Shown here: in pieces, positions 24,019 through 33,266 of the stretch
How the letters are laid out: every line of letters starts with the position of its first letter
How positions within the stretch are numbered: the first letter of the stretch is position 1
Position numbers and translations under genes: made by a program
Notes under the pieces: generated by a model
Told to the model about the DNA's origin: nothing
Databases searched by the model: none
Seen by the model: only the letters and a program-made list of their open reading frames with translations
Assembly (NCBI GenBank): GCA_029784825.1
Contig: JAFMAU010000004.1
Location: 1-64,000 of the forward strand
Reading direction: 5' to 3'
DNA from: Nitrososphaerota archaeon
Lineage (GTDB): Archaea > Thermoproteota > Nitrososphaeria > Nitrososphaerales > UBA183
Length of the DNA: 64,000 bases

Positions 24019-24927
24019 TTGTTCGAGAGGCTGAAGTCGGCTTTCTCGACGGTCACCAGTGCCGTAAAGGAGAAGCAGCTCAGCGAGGACGACCTAGACA
24101 AGATCGCGTTCGACTTCCAGATCTCCCTGATCGAGAGCGACGTAGCCCAGAGCGTCGCCGAGGCGCTCACCAACGAGGTCACGAAGGGCCTCGGGGGGAC
24201 GAAGGTCGACCGCTCGGCCGACCCTTCGGAGGTGGTGGGGGAGCGGCTCGCGACCGCCCTCCGGTCCGCCTTCGCGAAGGCAGGGACTGTCGACCTCGTG
24301 GCCAACATCAAGGAGAAGTCGAAGTCAGGGGAGCCCTACGTGATTCTCTTCCTCGGGATCAACGGGACGGGGAAGACGACGACGGTCGCCAAGTTCGCGA
24401 ACTACATGAAGAACAAGGGGGTCTCGATCGTCGCGGCCGCCGGGGACACGCACAGGCCAGGAGCCATCGAGCAGCTCACAGAGCACGCGGACAGGCTCTC
24501 GATGAAGGTCGTCGCCCAGAGGTACGGGGCCGACCCAGCCGCAGTCGGGAGGGACGGCGTCCTCTACGCGAAGGCGCACCACTCCGAGTGCCTCCTGATC
24601 GACACTGCCGGGAGGATGCAGACGAACCAGAACCTGATGGAGGAGATGGCCAAGATAGTCAGGGTGGTCAGGCCAGACTTCCGGATCTTCGTGGCCGACG
24701 CCCTCACAGGCAACGACGCCGTCTCGCAGGCCGAACTATTCAACCACCACGTGGGGTTCGACGGGGCCATCCTCACCAAGGCAGACGCCGACGTCAGGGG
24801 AGGCGCGGCGCTTTCGATAGTCTACACCACTGGGAAGCCCGTGCTCTTCCTTGGAGTGGGGCAGGGCTACGACGACCTGGTCCCCTTCGACACCCAGAGG
24901 TTCCTCGACTCGCTGCTGAAGCCCTAG
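24019..24927 (+). CDS. ftsY: Signal recognition particle receptor FtsY
   Basis: A 302-residue SRP GTPase. An N-domain helix bundle of ~90 residues is followed by a G domain with G1 GINGTGKTTT (near residue 112), the insertion-box region GDTHRPGAIEQL, G3 DTAGRMQTN, G4 TKADAD and the C-terminal GVGQGYDDL. It docks SRP-ribosome complexes at the membrane. The acidic A-domain seen in bacterial FtsY is absent, as usual in archaea. TTG start. The convergent nitrilase gene overlaps the stop by 4 nt. Confidence 0.96.
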   Translation: MFERLKSAFSTVTSAVKEKQLSEDDLDKIAFDFQISLIESDVAQSVAEALTNEVTKGLGGTKVDRSADPSEVVGERLATALRSAFAKAGTVDLVANIKEKSKSGEPYVILFLGINGTGKTTTVAKFANYMKNKGVSIVAAAGDTHRPGAIEQLTEHADRLSMKVVAQRYGADPAAVGRDGVLYAKAHHSECLLIDTAGRMQTNQNLMEEMAKIVRVVRPDFRIFVADALTGNDAVSQAELFNHHVGFDGAILTKADADVRGGAALSIVYTTGKPVLFLGVGQGYDDLVPFDTQRFLDSLLKP

Positions 24928-25733
24928 TCGGGCTCCAGCGACTTCCTCGGATAGGTCGCCTTCGCCTTCCTGGCGACCCCCTGGTCGATCTCCACCGTCA
25001 CGAACGGCCTCCCCTTGGAGGTGAGGCCAAGTACCCTCCCGTCGGGGTCGATGGCCCATCCTCGCCCTCCGAAGCGGAGGCCCCCGCGGCTCCCTGCCCT
25101 GTTTGAGGACAGGCAGTAGGACCCCGAGACGACAGCCGCGACCTTCCCCCCGGCTATCCACTTCTCTGTGCTCGCCTCCGGCGTGCAGCGGGGGGCCGCG
25201 ATCAGGCCCACCCCCCGCTTCCCATACGACCTCGCGCCCCCCATCGCCCACAGGTCGCTGCAGATCATGTACCCTGCCTTCCACCCAGACACCCCGAACG
25301 GGGTGAAGGTCCTGTCCCCCCTGTCGTACCAGCTCGCCTCGAAGAACCCGCCTTCGTTCGGCAGGTAATTCTTGTGATGGACCGCCCTGGTCCCCTTCTT
25401 CGTCCACACGAACCCCTCGTTGAGCCTGCGTCCCCCCCTATCGACCGGCCTCGACCCAAGGACCGCCGGCGCCCCGATTTCTCCGATCCTGCCGACCCAG
25501 CGCCTGTGGGCTGCGACCGCGTCCTTCCACACCATGGGGTCGAACTTCGGCGCGGAGCAGAACCAGCCGTAGAACGTCATCTCAGGGAGGAGGACCAGGT
25601 CGCTCGACTCCCTCCTGACGTGCCTCGCGAGCCCGGCCCAGGCCCTGTCGAACTCCAGGCGGTCGTCGGGCATCTCGCAGACTGTGACCTTCACAGGGTC
25701 GCGTGCCCTGGCGGCCCCTCTTATGGCGTTCAC
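24924..25733 (-). CDS. Carbon-nitrogen hydrolase (nitrilase superfamily)
   Basis: The nitrilase catalytic set is visible: Glu in LLPEMTFYGW, Lys in HHKNYLPNEGG and Cys in MICSDLW. The frame is open for longer upstream, but that part is the neighbour gene in another register. A GTG at 25733 shares GTGA with the stop of the upstream ACT-domain gene, a coupling overlap, giving 269 residues. A second option, GTG 25694, begins MKVTVCEMPDD as in many homologues. Substrates in this superfamily are amides or nitriles; the exact one is not deducible. Confidence 0.85.
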   Translation of the reverse strand: MNAIRGAARARDPVKVTVCEMPDDRLEFDRAWAGLARHVRRESSDLVLLPEMTFYGWFCSAPKFDPMVWKDAVAAHRRWVGRIGEIGAPAVLGSRPVDRGGRRLNEGFVWTKKGTRAVHHKNYLPNEGGFFEASWYDRGDRTFTPFGVSGWKAGYMICSDLWAMGGARSYGKRGVGLIAAPRCTPEASTEKWIAGGKVAAVVSGSYCLSSNRAGSRGGLRFGGRGWAIDPDGRVLGLTSKGRPFVTVEIDQGVARKAKATYPRKSLEPD

Positions 25734-26434
25734 TCCTCCAGCTTCCTCTGCTCCTCGCTGACCAGCTCTGTCAGCGCCTCGAACGCCCGGCTGGCGTCCT
25801 TGATCGTCACCACCATGATGGTGTCCGTGTAGCAGCTCACCGTGTCCTCGACGTTGACGTTCTTCCTGGAGAGCTGGTCGAAGAAGGCGCTCACGCACCC
25901 CGGGGTGTGGATGATGGCGTGGGGGCTGTGGACAGTGATCGCCGCGCACTCCTCCCCCTCCTGCAGGACCTCCCCTCCGGCCAGGGCCCTCCTCACCCTC
26001 CTGTAGAGCCTCTGGTCGAAGATCAGCGTTATCGACGAGATGGACTCCGAGACCTGGATGAAGTCCTCCTGGTACTCCCCCAGCAGGGAGCTCACGGCCT
26101 GCATCGTCCTCCTGGTCTTCTCGACAGAAAGCCTGGACACGTGGGTCCTCACGTTCACGATGCTCCCTCCGATCACCTTGGCGACCGAAGGGGCCCCCGC
26201 CAAGTAGGCCCCCCGGAGCCTCTTGAGCGCGCTGGCCACCCCCACTTCATGCACGTCCTTCGCCCTGACCTTCATCCTGCGGGCCACCTTGGGGACGAGC
26301 ATCCGCGAGAGGGAGCTCAGGTTGGCGTAGTCCCTCGCCAGGGAGTCCTGGACCGCGAAGTCAGAGTCCACCTCCTCCCTGACCGCACGGTTGACGGAGG
26401 CAGCCTTGGCCAATCCTGGCCGTCGCTTGACCAA
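25730..26434 (-). CDS. ACT-domain protein, candidate amino-acid-responsive regulator
   Basis: A 234-residue protein. The N-terminal ~100 residues are helical (SLARDYANLSSLSRMLVPKV, LKRLRGAYLAG), followed by two ACT-like modules: SESISSITLIFDQRLYRRV, and CAAITVHSPHAII with GCVSAFFDQLSRKNVNVED. ACT domains bind amino acids and control enzymes or regulators. The TTG at 26434 is ~27 nt downstream of the TATA box at 26457-26464, as expected for a leaderless message. It is divergent from argG, with palindromic boxes in and around its start, so it may regulate the arginine/lysine block. No catalytic domain is seen. Confidence 0.7.
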   Translation of the reverse strand: MVKRRPGLAKAASVNRAVREEVDSDFAVQDSLARDYANLSSLSRMLVPKVARRMKVRAKDVHEVGVASALKRLRGAYLAGAPSVAKVIGGSIVNVRTHVSRLSVEKTRRTMQAVSSLLGEYQEDFIQVSESISSITLIFDQRLYRRVRRALAGGEVLQEGEECAAITVHSPHAIIHTPGCVSAFFDQLSRKNVNVEDTVSCYTDTIMVVTIKDASRAFEALTELVSEEQRKLEE

Positions 26435-26464
26435 TAATCGAAATTCTGGCCAAAATCTATAAAA
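26406..26464. promoter_or_regulatory. Divergent argG/ACT promoter with three TTGGCCAA-like boxes
   Basis: TTGGCCAA (26406-26413, perfect palindrome), TTGACCAA (26427-26434) and CTGGCCAA (26446-26453) lie 21 and 19 nt apart, about two helical turns. TATAAAA at 26458-26464 faces argG; its complement TTTTATA faces the ACT gene. The start codon of the ACT gene lies in box 2. The spacing and symmetry suggest cooperative binding by a dimeric regulator. Confidence 0.55.
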
Positions 26465-26494
26465 GGATTTTTCCGTCGGTGATATCTCAGAAAT

Positions 26495-27739
26495 TTGCGC
26501 AGGACCGTCGCTCTTGCATTCTCCGGTGGCCTCGACACCTCCGTCTGCGTGAAGTGGCTCCAGGAGAAGTACGACGCCGACGTCGTCACAGTGACCCTGG
26601 ACCTGGGGCAGCGGGACGACATGGACCAGATCGCAAGGAGGTCGAAGGTCATCGGGTCCAAGAACCACTACACCGTCGACGCGAAGGCCGAGTTCCTGAA
26701 GGACTACGTCGCGCCTGCGATAATGGCCAATGCCCTCTACGAGGGGAAGTACCCTCTCAGCACCGCCCTCGGCAGGCCCCTGATCGGGAAGAAGCTCGTC
26801 GAGGTGGCGGAGAAGGAGGGGGCCGACGCGGTCGCTCACGGCTGCACCGGCAAGGGGAACGACCAGGTGAGGATCGACGTTACTGTGAGGGCGATGAACC
26901 CCACCCTGCAGGTGATTGCGCCCGTCCGGGAGTGGAACATGAGCAGGGACGAGGAGATCGCCTACGCCCAGAAGCGGGGCCTCCCGATCAAGCCTTCGAA
27001 GTCGATCTACAGTGTAGACCAGAACATCTGGGGGCGCTCCATCGAGAGCGGCCCCATGGAGAACCCGAACAACGAGCCCCCAGAAGAGGCGTTCGAGTGG
27101 ACAGTCTCCCCCGAGGAGGCGCCGGACGAGCCGGGCTACCTGGACATATTCTTCCAGGAAGGGATCCCGACCAAGGTCAACGGGAGGTCCATGGAGCTCC
27201 TCAAGCTGGTCAGCTACGTCAACCAGCTCGCGGGCTCCCACGGCGTCGGGCGCATCGACCACATCGAGGACAGGCTCGTGGGGATAAAGTCGCGCGAGGT
27301 CTACGAGTGCCCGGCCGCTTCCGTCATCATCGAGGCCCACAGGGACCTCGAGAAGCTGGTGCTCACCCGGCACGAGCTCGACTTCAAGGCCCAGGTGGAG
27401 AGGGAGTGGGCCTGGCTGGTCTACTCCGGGCTCTGGCTGGAGCCGCTCCGCCTGGCCCTGGACCGGTTCATCTCGGCCACCCAGCACCGGGTGACAGGCT
27501 CGGTCAGGCTGAAGCTCTACAAGGGCTCCATGCGGGTCGTCGGGAGGGCGTCAGAGTACTCTATCTACGACCTCGGCCTCGCGACCTACGGCCGGGGCTC
27601 CAAGTTCGACCAGAAGAGCGCTGTCGGGTTCATCGAGCTCTGGGGATTGCAGTCAAGGGTCGCCGCAGGCCTGAACTCTCGAGTTGAGGAAAAACAGGAG
27701 ATTGGACATCCGAGGACCAAGGCTAAGGAAGCCAAGTGA
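26495..27739 (+). CDS. argG: Argininosuccinate synthase
   Basis: A 414-residue enzyme that condenses citrulline and aspartate using ATP. The PP-loop motif AFSGGLDTSV opens the protein, followed by DLGQRDD, KYPLSTALGRPLI, AHGCTGKGNDQVRI and GRIDHIEDRLVGIKSREVYE, all characteristic. The TTG at 26495 starts right before the PP-loop, with the TATA box ~35 nt upstream. It heads the plus-strand arginine/lysine operon and overlaps argH by 38 nt. Confidence 0.97.
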   Translation: MRRTVALAFSGGLDTSVCVKWLQEKYDADVVTVTLDLGQRDDMDQIARRSKVIGSKNHYTVDAKAEFLKDYVAPAIMANALYEGKYPLSTALGRPLIGKKLVEVAEKEGADAVAHGCTGKGNDQVRIDVTVRAMNPTLQVIAPVREWNMSRDEEIAYAQKRGLPIKPSKSIYSVDQNIWGRSIESGPMENPNNEPPEEAFEWTVSPEEAPDEPGYLDIFFQEGIPTKVNGRSMELLKLVSYVNQLAGSHGVGRIDHIEDRLVGIKSREVYECPAASVIIEAHRDLEKLVLTRHELDFKAQVEREWAWLVYSGLWLEPLRLALDRFISATQHRVTGSVRLKLYKGSMRVVGRASEYSIYDLGLATYGRGSKFDQKSAVGFIELWGLQSRVAAGLNSRVEEKQEIGHPRTKAKEAK

Positions 27740-29174
27740 AAGGGCCCTCGCGTTCACCTCCTCGATGGCCGCCGACGGGCGCATCGCCCGCCACGTCATC
27801 GCGGTGAACATGGCCCACATGGCAGCCCTCGTGGAGGCGGGCGAAGTCGACAGGGCCACCGGAGGGAAGGTCGTGAAGTTCCTGATGGGCGCCTCCCCCG
27901 AGATCTCGCCTGACGCGAAGGCCGAGGACTTCCACCAGCAGCTGGAGCAGCAGGCGGTCGACGCCCTGGGAGTGGACGTCGCCGGGTACATGAACTACGG
28001 CAAGAGCAGGAACGACCAGGTGGCGACAGCCATCAGGATGGAGCTCAGACAGCTGCTCATCGGCCTCCTGGACGGGATCGCCGGCTTCCAGAAGTCTCTG
28101 CTTGAAGCCGCGGAGAAGGACGGCGCCGCGCTCGTCCCAGGGTACACGCACCTCCAGAGGGCGCAGCCCGTCACCCTGGCGCACCACCTCTTCGCACACT
28201 TCGACGCCTCCCAGAGGGACGCAGAGAGGGTCCTCCAGCTCTACGCCCGGGTCAACCTGTCTCCGATGGGAGCAGCCGCAATGGCCGGGACCCCGGTGAA
28301 GATCGACAGGAGGTCGGTCGCGGACAGCCTCGGCTTCTCCGGGATCGTCCCCAACGCGATGGACGCCGTTTCGTCGAGGGACGTCGCCGTGGAGGCGCTA
28401 TCCTGCGCCACCATGATCATGCTCAACGCGAGCAGGCTCGCGGAGGAGCTGATCCTCTGGAGCTCTTCGGAGTTCGGGTTCCTTGAGCTGGACGACGCAT
28501 ACGCTGCGTCGAGCAGCATCATGCCACAGAAGAAGAACGCTGTCTCGGCCGAGATGGTCCGCGCGAAGGCAGGGTCGGTCATGGGGGGTCTCGTGGCCGC
28601 CTGCGCCATCCTGAAGGCCCTCCCCTACTCCTACAACCTCGACCTTCAGGAGGTAACCCCCCACGTCTGGCGGGCCCTGGACGACACGACCGAGTCCCTG
28701 GCCGTCCTGACCGGCATGGTCGCCACCGCCTCCGTCAGGTCCAAGGCCCTCCGAAGCTCGATAGAGAACGACAACTCCACCGCGGTCGCGCTCGCTAACT
28801 ACCTGGTCAAAGAGCACGGCGTCTCGTTCAGGGAGGCGCACGCGGTCGTGGGGCAGCTCGTCAGGATGTCCGCCGAGTCGGGGAAGCCGCTCGCAGAGGT
28901 AGCTCCAGCCAAGCTCTCCAAGTCCGGGAAGCGCCTGTCCATCGACGCCGGCACAGTCAAGGGGATCCTCAGCCCGGAGCGGTTCCTCGCCGCCATAGCG
29001 ACCGAGGGAGGGAGCAACCCCCGCTTCGTCGCCGGGGGGATGAAGTCCCGCAAGAAGGAGCTCGAGCTCACCAACTCCGCCCTTTCAGGGATGAAGTCCT
29101 CCCTGAGAGCGTCGGAGAGGAAGCTGAACGCAACCGCGTCGGGCATCGCCCGGGAGGTGAAATCAAAGGGTTGA
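27702..29174 (+). CDS. argH: Argininosuccinate lyase
   Basis: A 490-residue member of the fumarase/aspartase superfamily that splits argininosuccinate to arginine and fumarate. Signatures: FTSSMAADGRI near the N-terminus, YGKSRNDQVATA, the helix TPVKIDRR region, and SSSIMPQKKN with its catalytic serine loop. TTG 27702 begins MDIRGPRLRKPS, matching archaeal homologues; TTG 27684 is an alternative. It overlaps argG by 38 nt (56 nt with the other start) and ends in a TTGA overlap with lysW. Confidence 0.96.
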   Translation: MDIRGPRLRKPSERALAFTSSMAADGRIARHVIAVNMAHMAALVEAGEVDRATGGKVVKFLMGASPEISPDAKAEDFHQQLEQQAVDALGVDVAGYMNYGKSRNDQVATAIRMELRQLLIGLLDGIAGFQKSLLEAAEKDGAALVPGYTHLQRAQPVTLAHHLFAHFDASQRDAERVLQLYARVNLSPMGAAAMAGTPVKIDRRSVADSLGFSGIVPNAMDAVSSRDVAVEALSCATMIMLNASRLAEELILWSSSEFGFLELDDAYAASSSIMPQKKNAVSAEMVRAKAGSVMGGLVAACAILKALPYSYNLDLQEVTPHVWRALDDTTESLAVLTGMVATASVRSKALRSSIENDNSTAVALANYLVKEHGVSFREAHAVVGQLVRMSAESGKPLAEVAPAKLSKSGKRLSIDAGTVKGILSPERFLAAIATEGGSNPRFVAGGMKSRKKELELTNSALSGMKSSLRASERKLNATASGIAREVKSKG

Positions 29175-29344
29175 ACACCAGCTGCAAAGAATGCGGAGCA
29201 GAGCTGAGCGTCCCCAACGACGCGATCGTCGGGGAGATAGTCTCCTGCAAGGACTGCTCGACGGAGTACGAGGTCGCCGAGATTTCCAGCGGCAACGTCC
29301 TCCTGAAGCCGGCCGAGCAGGTCGGAGAGGACTGGGGAGAATAA
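29171..29344 (+). CDS. lysW: LysW amino-group carrier protein, copy 1
   Basis: A 57-residue carrier. An N-terminal zinc ribbon has CKECG and CKDCS, and the acidic C-terminus ends in EDWGE. The terminal glutamate is the residue to which the amino group of alpha-aminoadipate or glutamate is joined. The TTG start overlaps the argH stop (TTGA). It is immediately followed by its ligase gene. It is the same length as copy 2 at 33727. Confidence 0.93.
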   Translation: MNTSCKECGAELSVPNDAIVGEIVSCKDCSTEYEVAEISSGNVLLKPAEQVGEDWGE

Positions 29345-30196
29345 GTGAAGCTCAGCATAACCTTCGACCGGCTCAGGTGGGAGGAGAAGGCGCTCAGCGA
29401 CGCCGCCGAGTCGGCCGGGGTAGAGGCTTCTCTGATTGATGTGAAGGGCCTGGTCTTCGAGGTGCCGAAGAAGCGCCCCGAGTTCGGGGACGTGGTGCTC
29501 CAGAGGTGCATCAGCCACTACAGGTCCTCGCTGCTCACCCAGATGCTCGAAGGCTCGGGCATGAAGGTCATCAACAGCTCGGCGGTGGCCGAGACCTGCA
29601 GCAACAAGCTCGCGACAAGCCTGGCACTCGCCAACGCCGGGGTCCCGACCCCTCGTACCCTCCTAGCCCTGACCTCCGAGGGGGCAGAGGAGGCTGCGGA
29701 GAAGCTCGGGTTCCCCCTGGTCATGAAGCCGTTCACAGGGAGCTGGGGGAGGATGGTGACCGTGGTCCGCGACAGGGCCACCCTCCAGTCGCTCATCGAG
29801 TTCAAGGAAGAGCTGGCCAACCCCCAGGAGCAGCACATGTACTACCTGCAGGAGTACGTCAGGCGGCCCCCTCGCGACGTCAGGGCCATAGTCGCAGGGG
29901 ACTCGATCGTGGCGTGCGTCCACAGGATAGCCCCCCGCGGGGAGTGGAGGACGAACGTGGCCCGCGGCGCAGTCTCCAAGGCGTTCAAGCCGGACAGCGA
30001 GCTGAAAGAGATCATACTCAAGGCTGCGGAGGCAGTCGGCGGAGGGATCCTCGGAGTCGACGCCATGGAGCCTGACTCGGGGTACCTCGTCCACGAAGTG
30101 AACAACACCGTGGAGTTCAAGGGGGCCCAGTCCGCGGTCGACACCGACATCCCTGCCCAGCTGGTGAAGTACGTGGCCCAGTCAGCGAGGAGATAG
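29345..30196 (+). CDS. lysX: LysX/ArgX-type LysW ligase, copy 1
   Basis: A 283-residue ATP-grasp ligase that attaches glutamate (ArgX) or alpha-aminoadipate (LysX) to the C-terminus of LysW. Motifs: KLGFPLVMKPFTGSWG, YLQEYVRRPPRDVRAIV, RTNVARGA and VHEVNNTVEFKG. It begins GTG directly after lysW1. ArgX and LysX cannot be separated safely by eye, so the substrate is left open. A second, diverged copy sits at 33905. Confidence 0.9.
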   Translation: MKLSITFDRLRWEEKALSDAAESAGVEASLIDVKGLVFEVPKKRPEFGDVVLQRCISHYRSSLLTQMLEGSGMKVINSSAVAETCSNKLATSLALANAGVPTPRTLLALTSEGAEEAAEKLGFPLVMKPFTGSWGRMVTVVRDRATLQSLIEFKEELANPQEQHMYYLQEYVRRPPRDVRAIVAGDSIVACVHRIAPRGEWRTNVARGAVSKAFKPDSELKEIILKAAEAVGGGILGVDAMEPDSGYLVHEVNNTVEFKGAQSAVDTDIPAQLVKYVAQSARR

Positions 30197-30197
30197 C

Positions 30198-31259
30198 ATG
30201 GTCCGCATCGGGATCCTGGCCGCCTCCGGCTACATCGGAGGGGAGCTGCTGCGCCTCCTCCTCCAGCACCCGGAGGCAGAGGTCACCGCAGCCACCTCCC
30301 GGAAGTACGCCGGGGAGTACGTCTTCAGGGTCCACCCGAACCTCCGGGGGATGACCGAGCTGAAGTTCTCCGCGAACGACGCCTCGAAGGTCATCGACAG
30401 CTCGGACGTGGTGTTCGCCGCCCTCCCCCACGGGGAGTCCGTGAAGATCGTCCCCCAAATCGCAGACGCTGGGCTCAGGGTGGTCGACCTGAGCGCCGAC
30501 TTCCGGCTCAGCGACAGGGGGCAGTACCCTGGCTGGTACGGCTACGACCACCCGCGTCCAGACCTGCTGGAGAAGTTCGTCTACTCCATCCCTGAGATAA
30601 ACAGGGACCAGGTGAAGGGGGCTAGGCTCGTCTCGTCCCCCGGGTGCATGGCCATCACCGCCATCCTCGCCCTCGCGCCCCTCCTGAAGGAAAAGGCCCT
30701 GGGGGCGGACAGGGACCACATCGTGGTCGACGCCAAGGTGGGGTCGTCCGGGGCCGGTGGGAAGCCCTCCCTGTCCACCCACTTCTCCGAGAGATACAAC
30801 GTCGTCCGGCCCTACAAGCCCGCGGGCCACAGGCACTCGGCCGAGATAGAGCAGGTCCTGGCGGCCATGGCCGGGGAGAAGGTGAAGGTCTCCATGTCGG
30901 CCCACTCGGTCAACATGGTCCGGGGCATCCTGACCACCTGCCACGTCTTCACCTCCGCTGCGCCCAAGCCTCTGGACGTCTGGAAGGCCTACCGCTCGAT
31001 GTACACGGGGAGCTACTTCGTCCGCCTAGTCAGGGACAAGCAGGGGCCTTTCAGGCTCCCGGACCCCAAGCTGGTGATCGGCTCGAACTTCTGCGACGTC
31101 GGCTTCGAGATCGAAGAGAGGACCGGGAGGCTGGTCGCCCTTTCCGCCACCGACAACCTGATCAAAGGAGCCGCAGGCAACGCGATACAGTCGATGAACC
31201 TGATGCTCGGCCTCGACGAGAAGACAGGCCTGGAGATGGCCCCGCTCCACCCGGTGTAG
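30198..31259 (+). CDS. argC: LysW-gamma-acyl-phosphate reductase (ArgC/LysY)
   Basis: A 353-residue enzyme that reduces the LysW-bound acyl phosphate to the semialdehyde with NADPH. The N-terminal Rossmann loop is GILAASGYIGGELLRLL, and the catalytic cysteine lies in SSPGCMAIT. The KPAGHRHSAEIEQ segment is also conserved. As the only reductase in the block, it is likely to serve both arginine and lysine routes if both exist. ATG 1 nt after the ligase stop. Confidence 0.94.
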   Translation: MVRIGILAASGYIGGELLRLLLQHPEAEVTAATSRKYAGEYVFRVHPNLRGMTELKFSANDASKVIDSSDVVFAALPHGESVKIVPQIADAGLRVVDLSADFRLSDRGQYPGWYGYDHPRPDLLEKFVYSIPEINRDQVKGARLVSSPGCMAITAILALAPLLKEKALGADRDHIVVDAKVGSSGAGGKPSLSTHFSERYNVVRPYKPAGHRHSAEIEQVLAAMAGEKVKVSMSAHSVNMVRGILTTCHVFTSAAPKPLDVWKAYRSMYTGSYFVRLVRDKQGPFRLPDPKLVIGSNFCDVGFEIEERTGRLVALSATDNLIKGAAGNAIQSMNLMLGLDEKTGLEMAPLHPV

Positions 31260-31263
31260 CGAG

Positions 31264-32073
31264 ATGAGGATAGTGGTGAAGATCGGGGGGAGCCTGATGA
31301 AGGAAGGGGTCCCCATGGGGCTCGTCGAGGACGTCGCTGCCCTCGCCCCATCCAACCAGCTGGTGATCGTGCACGGAGGGGGGGACGTGGTCACCGAGTA
31401 CGCCACCAGGCTCGGCAAGGAGCAGCGGTTCGTAGTCTCACCGGACGGGATACGGAGCCGCTACACCGACAGGGAGACGGCCGAGATCTACCAGATGGTC
31501 ATGACCGGGCTGCTCGCCAAGCGGCTGGCCTCCGCCCTCGGCGCGGCAGGGCTGAAGACCATCTCGCTATCCGGGGCAGACGGCCGGCTCCTCCGGGGGA
31601 AGCGGAAGACGAAGCTCGTGATCATGGACGACAGGGGAAGGAAGGTCGCCATCGAAGGAGGGTACACGGGAAAGGTCGTCGGGGTCAACGCCCCTCTGCT
31701 GGACACCCTCCTCTCCCAGGGTTACGTCCCCGTCGTCTCACCTGTCGCGGCCGGGGAGTCTGCAGAGCCGCTCAACGTGGACGGGGACCGGGCCGCCGCA
31801 TCGGTCGCGACAGGAGTGAAGGCAGACGCGGTAGTCTTCCTCACGAACGTCGAAGGGCTGAAGATGGACGAGAAGCTCGTGTCCCACCTCACTCCTTCTG
31901 AGGCCGCGTCCGTGCTCCCGAAGATAGGGTTCGGGATGCAGAAGAAGGTCATGGCCGCCGCCGAGGCGGTGGAGGCAGGCGTCGGCGAAGCGATAATCTG
32001 CTCCGGGGCGAGGGACGGACCTCTGTCGAAGGCCCTGGTCCACGACAGCTGCACGGTGGTAAGCGGCAGATGA
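31264..32073 (+). CDS. argB: LysW-gamma-acyl kinase (ArgB/LysZ)
   Basis: A 269-residue amino-acid kinase fold enzyme that phosphorylates the gamma-carboxyl of the LysW-bound glutamate or aminoadipate. Motifs: KIGGSLMK at the N-terminus, VHGGGDVVTE and LNVDGDRAAASVATG. The MGL and LTNVEGL parts also fit. It starts 4 nt after argC and overlaps argD by 4 nt (ATGA). Confidence 0.94.
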   Translation: MRIVVKIGGSLMKEGVPMGLVEDVAALAPSNQLVIVHGGGDVVTEYATRLGKEQRFVVSPDGIRSRYTDRETAEIYQMVMTGLLAKRLASALGAAGLKTISLSGADGRLLRGKRKTKLVIMDDRGRKVAIEGGYTGKVVGVNAPLLDTLLSQGYVPVVSPVAAGESAEPLNVDGDRAAASVATGVKADAVVFLTNVEGLKMDEKLVSHLTPSEAASVLPKIGFGMQKKVMAAAEAVEAGVGEAIICSGARDGPLSKALVHDSCTVVSGR

Positions 32074-33266
32074 ACAGGACAGAGGAGCTCGAGGAGGCAT
32101 TCGGGGCCCAGGCCTTCAAGAAGTTCCCGCTCACAATAGTGAGGGGCAAGGGCTCCGTGGTCTGGGACTCCGACGGGAAGGAGTACATCGACTTCATGAC
32201 CGGGATCGGGGTCGCGCTCGTGGGCCACGCCAACGACTACGTCGTCGCTGCGATCAAGGAGCAGGCAGACAGACTGATCACCTGCCACGGCACGTTCTAC
32301 AACGACGCCAGGGCCGGGTTCATGGAGAGGCTGGTCAAGGCGGCCCCCAGGGGGCTCGGCAAAGCCCTCCTTGCGAACACAGGGACCGAGTCAGTCGAGG
32401 CAGCCATCAAGCTAGCCCGCAGGCACACTTCCCGAAAGAAGGTCGTCTCCATGAAGGGTGCCTTCCACGGGAAGACCTACGGCTCCCTCTCCGCCACCTG
32501 GAACAAGAAGTACAGGGACCCGTTCGGCCCGCTCCTGGAAGGGTTCGAGTTCGCCGAGTACGGGGACCCTGCCTCGCTGGACCAGCTCGTCGACGCAGAC
32601 ACGGCCGCGGTCCTGGCCGAGCCCGTCCAGGGGGAGAGCGGGATTATCGTGCCTCCTCAGGACTACTTCAGGCAGGTCAGGGAGATCTGCGACAGGAAGG
32701 GGGCGCTCCTGATCCTTGACGAGATACAGAGCGGCCTGGGGAGGACAGGGAAGATGTGGGCGTCCGAGCACTGGGGGGTCGTCCCCGACATCATGACCGT
32801 GTCCAAGGGGCTCGGCGGAGGCCTCCCCATCGGGGCTGCGCTGGCCAGGGACGAGGTCGCCGCCAGCCTCAAGGGCGGGGAGCACACCAGCACGTTCGCA
32901 GGGAACCCTCTGTCCTGCGCCGCAGGGTCAGCGGCCCTCGATTTCATCACGAAGAACGACCTCCCAGGGAGGGCCCGGGAGAAGGGGAGGATGATGAAGG
33001 ACGGCCTCTCCAAGGTCGCCTCGGAGCACAGACTCGCAAAGGAGGTCCGAGGCCTCGGGCTGATGCTCGCCCTACAGACGAGGGTGGACATCCACTCCCA
33101 GCTGCTCTCGGCCGAAGAGAAGGGGGTCATCTTCGCCTACTCCGGGCGGGACACATTCAGGTTCCTGCCCGCGCTCGTCGTCGAGGAGACCCAAATATCG
33201 AAGGGTCTCGAGGTCCTGGGGCGGGTAATTGGCGAAGAGGAAGCAAGCAGACTCGGACAGAATTGA
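32070..33266 (+). CDS. argD: LysW-semialdehyde aminotransferase (ArgD/LysJ)
   Basis: A 398-residue class III PLP aminotransferase that makes LysW-bound ornithine or lysine from the semialdehyde. Motifs: FIDFMTGIG, NTGTESVEAAIKLAR, GESGIIVPP, the acidic pair LILDEIQSGLGRTG, and the PLP lysine in TVSKGLGGGLPIGA. The AGNPLSCAA segment is conserved. Overlaps argB by 4 nt and the Lrp-type gene by 38 nt. Confidence 0.95.
   Translation: MNRTEELEEAFGAQAFKKFPLTIVRGKGSVVWDSDGKEYIDFMTGIGVALVGHANDYVVAAIKEQADRLITCHGTFYNDARAGFMERLVKAAPRGLGKALLANTGTESVEAAIKLARRHTSRKKVVSMKGAFHGKTYGSLSATWNKKYRDPFGPLLEGFEFAEYGDPASLDQLVDADTAAVLAEPVQGESGIIVPPQDYFRQVREICDRKGALLILDEIQSGLGRTGKMWASEHWGVVPDIMTVSKGLGGGLPIGAALARDEVAASLKGGEHTSTFAGNPLSCAAGSAALDFITKNDLPGRAREKGRMMKDGLSKVASEHRLAKEVRGLGLMLALQTRVDIHSQLLSAEEKGVIFAYSGRDTFRFLPALVVEETQISKGLEVLGRVIGEEEASRLGQN

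Noticed and set aside
26479..27687. 402-residue open frame on the plus strand
   Set aside because: Same strand but another register of argG; Arg/Gly-rich and not protein-like.
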